64,000 bases of DNA from assembly GCA_964615365.1 (NCBI GenBank), contig CAZTOU010000020.1, positions 1 through 64,000 of the forward strand, read 5' to 3'. Shown here one piece after another: positions 59,098 through 64,000 of this stretch; positions within the stretch are counted from its first letter, which is position 1, and each line of letters begins with the position of its first letter. The DNA is from CAVXZE01 sp964615365 (lineage in GTDB: Bacteria > Myxococcota_A > UBA9160 > UBA6930). The notes under the pieces were generated by a model. It was not told the DNA's origin, ran no database searches, and was given only the letters and a program-made list of their open reading frames with translations. A program made the translations under genes and the position numbers.

Positions 59098-62000
59098 CAC
59101 GACTCCCTCGAAGAGCGAAAGGGAACCTCCACCACCGCGCAGGTTCCCCCCGAATCGGGCTGCTGGAGCTCGACGCTGCCGCCCTGTCCGCGGACGATCT
59201 CCCGGCAGATGGCCAGACCGATTCCGCATCCCCCGTCATCCCGCCGGGTCGAGAATCCGGGTTCGAAGGCCCGGATCCGCTCCTCGCGGCTCATCCCGGG
59301 ACCCCGATCCGCAATCGAGAGGCGAAGCCGGCACCCGCACGTGGTCGCGAAGACGTGGACCGATGAGAGGGGAGGGCTCGCGCGCAGCGCGTTGTCGAGC
59401 AGGTTGCTGAGAACCGGGGCGAGGCCTCGATCGACGAGGACCTCTCTGGCGCGGGGCTCCAAGGACTGGCTGATGCGAACTCCGGGGTGGATCCGCGAAA
59501 TGCTCCGGATCGCGCGGTCCAGCAGGCCCGTCACCGATGCGAAGCCGGACTCCTCGATCATCGCATCCGCGGCGCCGAGGACGAATTCGCGTACGCTGAC
59601 CGCCAGCTCTTCCGAGAGCTCCCGAATCGTCCGGATGTCCCGCAGTACCCGCTCGCGGTCGGTGATCCGCCCCGGGAGTCGCTTCGCCAGGCGACGAATC
59701 CAGTCGAGCTCCTTGCCGACGTCATGGGCGAGGGCGACCGAGATGCGTCCGGTACTGACCCGACGCTCGGCGGCGACGAGATCCTCGGCGAGTCGGGCGT
59801 TGGCGAGGGCGATCGCGGCATGGGAGGCCGCGCGTGCCGCGAAGTCCAGATCCCGCCGCGTATAGGTCCGGCCCGATTCCTCCTCGCCAACCACGGCGAG
59901 ACCAATGGAATGCTTCCGTACGCGGAGGGGAGAGACCACCGCCACGCCGCGTTCGACGAGATGCGACTCGACCCCACCCTCCGGGCGCGGCAGGGACGCC
60001 AGGCAGAGGGTCTGCCCCGCAGAGGCCAGCGCCGCGGCGCTCTCGGCGACGGCTCGATCGAGCGGCGCCTGGGATCCGAAGGCGTAGACGGGTCGCCAAC
60101 CGCTCTCGGAGGACACGAAGACGCACGCCGATCGCGGCGCGAGGGCGCGAACCAGCGCCTCCCCCAGCAGACTGCCGACCTCCTCCTCGCCGTGCAGCTC
60201 CGCGATGCGCCTCGCGAAGCCTTCTCCGACCCTGCGGATCCTCTCTTCGCCGGGGGAGAGAAGCGCCTCCAGGCGCCCCAGCACAGCCCAACGCAGCGCA
60301 TCGATGATCGCCGCCACGGCGAGGCAGAGGGCGAAGAGGCGAACCGGTCCGGGAATCCAGGCCGGTCCTCCTAGCCAGAGCGTGGCGAGCGTCAGCGCGA
60401 GGGTTCCGGCCAGCGCCGCGACCGCGTAGAAGAGGAACCGGGCAGCAAAGAGGCGCGCGTCGAGGCCGAGATCGAAGAGGTCGTATCGACTCACCGCCAG
60501 GCCGATCGGAAGGGGAACCAGTGCGGCGGAGACGAGGAGATAGCGGGAGGCGATCTGCGAGGCACTCGGCGGGTAGTCCCCGACGATCAGAGCGGGAGCG
60601 ATCGGCAGCAGAAGCGCTCCGTACAGCACCAGTCGCGCGCGGGCCCGCTCGAAGGGCACGTCGGATTCGCGAAGCGCGAAGACGCAGGACATGAGGAGGA
60701 CGATCCACAGCCCCGCGGTCAGCGCCAGCAGCAGAGAGCAGACGGGAGGCCAGAGGATTCCGTCCCTCTCCATCGCAATCCACGCCACCGGGAAGAGCAG
60801 GCCGGCACCGAGGTAGGGAACGAGAGCGAGACCGGGTGCCTGCCGAAGCACGCTCTGCGTCCCGCGAAAGGCCAGCACGAGGTGGGCGAGCGCCGCGGGC
60901 GCAAGGGTGCAGGCGGCGAGCTCCAGTCGATCCAGCCATGGGGAGTGGACGCCGCAGTTTGCGCAGAAGGCGATTCCTGCGATCGCGGAGTAGAGAAGCG
61001 CGAACGCTCGGGTGGCGGGGACTGCGGCGCGTCGAAGCAGCAGACACGGAATCACCATCATCGCCGCGGCCATCACCGCGGCGGCGGCCAGCTCGGCGAG
61101 ACGCTCCCCCCGACTGGTGAGCCTCACGGGAACCAGGACCCACTCCTCCCGAACGTCGCGAACGATCGCCACGCGGAGAGCGGTACCCGCGGGCTCGACC
61201 GCCCGAACCTGGTCGAATGGCTGGAGCGGACAGCTCGACCCTGCGGCGGGGAGCAGCACGATGCGATCATTGGCCAGCATCCGGCATGCCGGAAGCGGGC
61301 GTTCACCGGGGGCCGCCGCCAGCCCGGCGCCGACCGCGAGCGGCACCAGAATCGGCAGGAAGAGCGCACCGACGCCGAGGATGCGGCGAGCCGCCCTCCC
61401 CGCCCGGACGCCTCCCCCTCGGCCCGACGCTCGTGCAGCGACGGTCACCACCAAGGCGGGAAACACGAAGAGGTCGGCGAGGAGGGCCCCGAGAATCCCG
61501 ATCCCAACGAAGAACCCGAAGCTCGACACCGTCTGCCATGACGAGGTCATGAGCGAGAGAAAGCCGACCGCGAGTGCCACTGAAGAGGTGATCACGGGTC
61601 GGCCGACGAAGAGGAGGGCCTGGCGAATCGCCTCCGGTGCCGTCGCACCGGCTAGCCGGCGACTCCTGAACTGGCTCAGCAGGTGCACCGTATCGTCCAC
61701 GCCGATGCCGATGATCACGGCGGCGATCATGGCTCGGCCGACGTCGAGGCTGAGACCGAGGAGTCCCATCGAGCCCAGCAGCACCACGACCGGAAGCGTC
61801 GTGGGGATCATCGCGATCAGGGACCATCCAAGAGAACGAACGTGCACTGCGACCAGAAGCAGCACGACTGCGAATGCGGTCAGGAAGCTCCGAAGCTGGG
61901 TGGCCTGGACGTCGCTCACCCAGTCGTATCCCATCGCGTACTGGCCGGTCAGCACGGTGGACCAATCCGCGGGCAGGGAGCGGGCGATCTCCCGACGTAC

Positions 62001-63731
62001 CTCCCGGAGAACCGCCTCGCGACTGGCATACGATTGAAAGGGCGCTTCGACGGACACGCGCACGCGCGAGCGATCGAAGCCGAGCCAGGTCTCGAGAAGC
62101 ACCGGATCCTCGAAGCTGACGAGCTCGAGCAGCTGCGCATTCGCCTCCGGACTGTCGCCGCGACGCTCGAATGCCGGGTCGTCGTCGTGGAGCAGCCGGT
62201 TCAGACGCTCGATCAGATCGAGAAAGCTGCTCGCGCGCCCCAGTCCGTCGATCTCGGAGAGCCGCCCGGAGAGGAGGGAGATCGCGTCGAGTGTCTCGGG
62301 GCTCTCGAGCCGGGTCGACGGCGGCAGCTCGATCTCGATCTCCAGATTGTCCGAACGGTGCAGGGACTGCTCCACGAAGCGGATCCAGCGGATCACCTGG
62401 CTTCGGTCCCCGTACATCTCGTAGCCGTCGGTGTCGACGCGGAGAAAGCCGAGCCAGCCGACGGCGCAGGCGACGAAGACGACTCCAGTGGCCACGAGAA
62501 TCGGCGTCGCGCGGCGCTCCGCACTACGCACGATCGCGTCGAGCGCGACCTCCCATCCCCGCGAGACGCGACCCGAGCTGTCGCCCTCCGCGGGAATCAA
62601 CAGAATCAGCACCGGGAGCAGGGTGAAGGTGAGGATCAGACAGGCCAGCACGCCAAAGGCGGAGACGACGCCGAAGTGAACGAAGGTCTCTAGATCGCTG
62701 GTCGCGAAGGAAAGGAAGGCGCCAGCGGTGGTCAACGTCGTGATCAGGCAGGGCCTCGCGATGTCGCGGGTCGCCGAGAGCAGTGCCTTCCGCCGCCCCC
62801 GGCGCCCTCCCGGAACTCCTCGGTGGGACCTCTCCGCTGCGAAGCGAGAGAGCAGGTGGATCGCGTCGCAGACGCCCACCACCAGGATCAGGGGCGCCAG
62901 GGTCTGGAGAATGCTGTCCCGGGGCCAGTCGAGAGCACCCAGGAGCCCGAAGGTCCAGATCAGGGACGTGAGCACGGTCGCGAGGGAGGCGAGCACCCCT
63001 TGCCAGGAACGGGAGAGGGCGAAGACGATCAGTGCGATGACGAACGCGGCGATTGGGGTGAGCGCCGAGGAGCTCTGGGAGAGCTCCCTCCCCGCCACCA
63101 CGAACTCGACCGCGTGCCCCACCAGGTGAAACTCGAAGCCGGCGTCTTCGAAGGGAGCCAGCGCCTCGCGGATCGCCTCGACGACCAGGACGCTGGTCTC
63201 GCTCTCGGAGTCGACGGGCTGAACCACGATCACGCCGGTTTCGCCGTCCGCGGACACCAGATTCCCGACCCAGAGCGGATCGCCCTGGGCTCGCTCGGCG
63301 AGCCGGCGCGCATCCGCCACCGGCTCACCGCGCTCGACGAAGTGGCGCACCTCGAACCCGTCGGGGGTCGGGACCAGAAGTGACGAGGAGGCGGGGCCGC
63401 GAACGTCGCGGATCACCGTCAGCGAGGCGAGGCGACGGGAGACCGCGTCCGCCATGCGAAGCGAGGCGGGATCGAAGATCGTCTCGCACCGCGGCGTCTG
63501 GCGGCAGCTCCAGACGATCTGCACGGGAAAGCCGCCGCCGAATCGCTCGATGAATTCATCCAGAGCCTGGATCGAGGGATGCTCCGCTCCGACCAGGGGC
63601 CGGTAGCCGAACTCCGTCCGAAGCCTGGGAAGCTGCGCGGCGAAGGCTGCCGTCACCAGCGCGAGCAGGAGGATCACCCGGGCGGGATGCCCCAGCGAGA
63701 TCGCGGTGAGCCTCGAGAGAGATGCGCCCAT
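59097..63731 (-). CDS. RND permease fused to ComP-like sensor and histidine kinase
   Basis: This is a 1544-residue single chain. Residues 1-~790 form a complete MMPL-type RND permease with two membrane blocks, two periplasmic domains and the charged motif GIGVDDTVHLLSQFRSRR near 660. Residues ~800-1150 repeat the ComP plan: a periplasmic PDZ-like segment, seven or so helices and a SRYDLFDLGLDARLF motif. Residues ~1170-1310 are a GAF domain. The HisKA helix has His-1336 in AHDVGKEL, and HATPase_c has Asn-1447 in LLDNALRA, ADRGPGM and GCGIGLAI. It should both move a hydrophobic substrate and phosphorylate a regulator. The frame is continuous with no internal start or lesion visible, so the fusion appears real. 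Confidence 0.9.
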   Translation of the reverse strand: MGASLSRLTAISLGHPARVILLLALVTAAFAAQLPRLRTEFGYRPLVGAEHPSIQALDEFIERFGGGFPVQIVWSCRQTPRCETIFDPASLRMADAVSRRLASLTVIRDVRGPASSSLLVPTPDGFEVRHFVERGEPVADARRLAERAQGDPLWVGNLVSADGETGVIVVQPVDSESETSVLVVEAIREALAPFEDAGFEFHLVGHAVEFVVAGRELSQSSSALTPIAAFVIALIVFALSRSWQGVLASLATVLTSLIWTFGLLGALDWPRDSILQTLAPLILVVGVCDAIHLLSRFAAERSHRGVPGGRRGRRKALLSATRDIARPCLITTLTTAGAFLSFATSDLETFVHFGVVSAFGVLACLILTFTLLPVLILLIPAEGDSSGRVSRGWEVALDAIVRSAERRATPILVATGVVFVACAVGWLGFLRVDTDGYEMYGDRSQVIRWIRFVEQSLHRSDNLEIEIELPPSTRLESPETLDAISLLSGRLSEIDGLGRASSFLDLIERLNRLLHDDDPAFERRGDSPEANAQLLELVSFEDPVLLETWLGFDRSRVRVSVEAPFQSYASREAVLREVRREIARSLPADWSTVLTGQYAMGYDWVSDVQATQLRSFLTAFAVVLLLVAVHVRSLGWSLIAMIPTTLPVVVLLGSMGLLGLSLDVGRAMIAAVIIGIGVDDTVHLLSQFRSRRLAGATAPEAIRQALLFVGRPVITSSVALAVGFLSLMTSSWQTVSSFGFFVGIGILGALLADLFVFPALVVTVAARASGRGGGVRAGRAARRILGVGALFLPILVPLAVGAGLAAAPGERPLPACRMLANDRIVLLPAAGSSCPLQPFDQVRAVEPAGTALRVAIVRDVREEWVLVPVRLTSRGERLAELAAAAVMAAAMMVIPCLLLRRAAVPATRAFALLYSAIAGIAFCANCGVHSPWLDRLELAACTLAPAALAHLVLAFRGTQSVLRQAPGLALVPYLGAGLLFPVAWIAMERDGILWPPVCSLLLALTAGLWIVLLMSCVFALRESDVPFERARARLVLYGALLLPIAPALIVGDYPPSASQIASRYLLVSAALVPLPIGLAVSRYDLFDLGLDARLFAARFLFYAVAALAGTLALTLATLWLGGPAWIPGPVRLFALCLAVAAIIDALRWAVLGRLEALLSPGEERIRRVGEGFARRIAELHGEEEVGSLLGEALVRALAPRSACVFVSSESGWRPVYAFGSQAPLDRAVAESAAALASAGQTLCLASLPRPEGGVESHLVERGVAVVSPLRVRKHSIGLAVVGEEESGRTYTRRDLDFAARAASHAAIALANARLAEDLVAAERRVSTGRISVALAHDVGKELDWIRRLAKRLPGRITDRERVLRDIRTIRELSEELAVSVREFVLGAADAMIEESGFASVTGLLDRAIRSISRIHPGVRISQSLEPRAREVLVDRGLAPVLSNLLDNALRASPPLSSVHVFATTCGCRLRLSIADRGPGMSREERIRAFEPGFSTRRDDGGCGIGLAICREIVRGQGGSVELQQPDSGGTCAVVEVPFRSSRES

Positions 63732-63738
63732 TTCCGAG

Positions 63739-64000
63739 TCAGTACTCGCGGCGCAGCGGGAGGCCGTGCTTCTCGGCGAGGCGGTAGACGGCCGCCCGGC
63801 TCTTGCCGAGCCGTTCGGCTGCCCGCGTCACGTTCCCGCCGGTCGCCCGGAGCGTCTCGATCAAGGTCTCCCGCTCGATCATGCCGTGGCGTTCGCGAAT
63901 CGCGGCGACGCTCTCCCTGACCTCGGCGAGGATCGCCACCAGGTCGTCGAGTCGGATCTCCTTGGACGGGCAGAAGGCAATCAGCTTCTCGAGGATTTCG
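63739..64000 (-). CDS. C-terminal part of a sigma-54-activator-type regulator (cut by the window edge)
   Basis: The last 86 residues are visible, and the gene continues past 64000. EKLIAFCPSKEIRLDDL resembles the region after the AAA+ domain of NtrC-type activators. It is followed by a Fis-type HTH, GGNVTRAAERLGKSRAAVYRLAEKHGL. The gene ends 7 nt before the RND-kinase start on the same strand, so they are probably co-transcribed. It may be the phosphorylated partner of that kinase, but its receiver domain, if any, is outside the window. Confidence 0.75.
   Translation of the reverse strand, partial: EILEKLIAFCPSKEIRLDDLVAILAEVRESVAAIRERHGMIERETLIETLRATGGNVTRAAERLGKSRAAVYRLAEKHGLPLRREY

Noticed and set aside
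56968..59865. 965-codon plus-strand open frame
   Set aside because: It overlaps three well-supported minus-strand genes, has shadow-type composition and shows no domain.
1..64000. CRISPR arrays, tRNA or rRNA genes, transposases, prophage genes
   Set aside because: I looked for regularly spaced repeats, tRNA-like cloverleaf ends and transposase/integrase motifs and found none; the only repeated elements are the short intergenic units and the CTTCAG triplet.

Overview
The window is strongly GC-rich, gene-dense bacterial chromosome. It carries LPS-type outer-membrane functions (a heptose adenylyltransferase domain protein, an AsmA-like protein, Lgt, a MacAB-like exporter, two RND lipid-type permeases and a LolA-like carrier). 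It also carries much acyl-CoA chemistry, an F420-type luciferase-like oxidoreductase, sigma-54 activators and GC-rich C-terminal-anchor surface proteins. Together this suggests an uncultured member of the former Deltaproteobacteria (Myxococcota / Desulfobacterota / Binatota-like). That placement is inference from gene content, not a marker-gene result. I see no rRNA, tRNA, CRISPR array, insertion sequence or prophage.

Layout. 0-11.4 kb: folate branch (pabB and a HAD phosphatase), an epoxide-hydrolase-like enzyme, a divergent CYTH/DHH pair, a CoA-transferase with two coupled acyl-CoA dehydrogenases, and the agmatine-to-putrescine pair aguA/aguB. Copies of a short intergenic repeat occur only in this part. 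11.4-28.4 kb: a membrane-anchored NYN nuclease, an RND permease, a PEP-synthase/PPDK regulatory protein, leuS, a large SGNH hydrolase, lgt with a YegS-like lipid kinase, a flavin dehydrogenase, an EamA transporter, an EEP-family protein, and ptsP (EI-Ntr) with an Xre regulator. 28.7-33.6 kb: an AsmA-like protein coupled to rfaE2, then class I fumarase. 33.6-40.7 kb: an accessory island with a secreted esterase, a frameshifted surface protein and a large winged-helix/AAA/TPR regulator. Between the last two lie three CTTCAG repeats with an exact 11-bp period. 40.8-48.2 kb: SMP-30, PPOX, CBS, enoyl-CoA hydratase, HAD and acyl-CoA ligase genes, then a sigma-70-family factor with a strong leader hairpin. 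48.2-53.3 kb: a MacA/MacB-like exporter with two permeases (one frameshifted) and a decayed alpha/beta hydrolase. 53.4-56.6 kb: a translationally coupled GPH transporter-SDR-luciferase-like operon.

The most unusual locus is 56.8-64.0 kb on the minus strand. A single 1544-residue protein joins a complete RND/MMPL-type permease to a ComP-like multi-membrane sensor, a GAF domain and a full histidine kinase. It is coupled to a LolA-like periplasmic protein and lies between two sigma-54-activator-type genes, one cut by the window edge. This looks like a transporter that is also a sensor kinase.

Two window-wide patterns stand out. Many start codons lie 6-8 nt after a TANNNT box, often preceded by TGC, with no Shine-Dalgarno sequence, which suggests leaderless transcripts from extended -10 promoters. 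Several genes carry single-base lesions, some at G tracts, which could be real decay, phase variation or assembly error.
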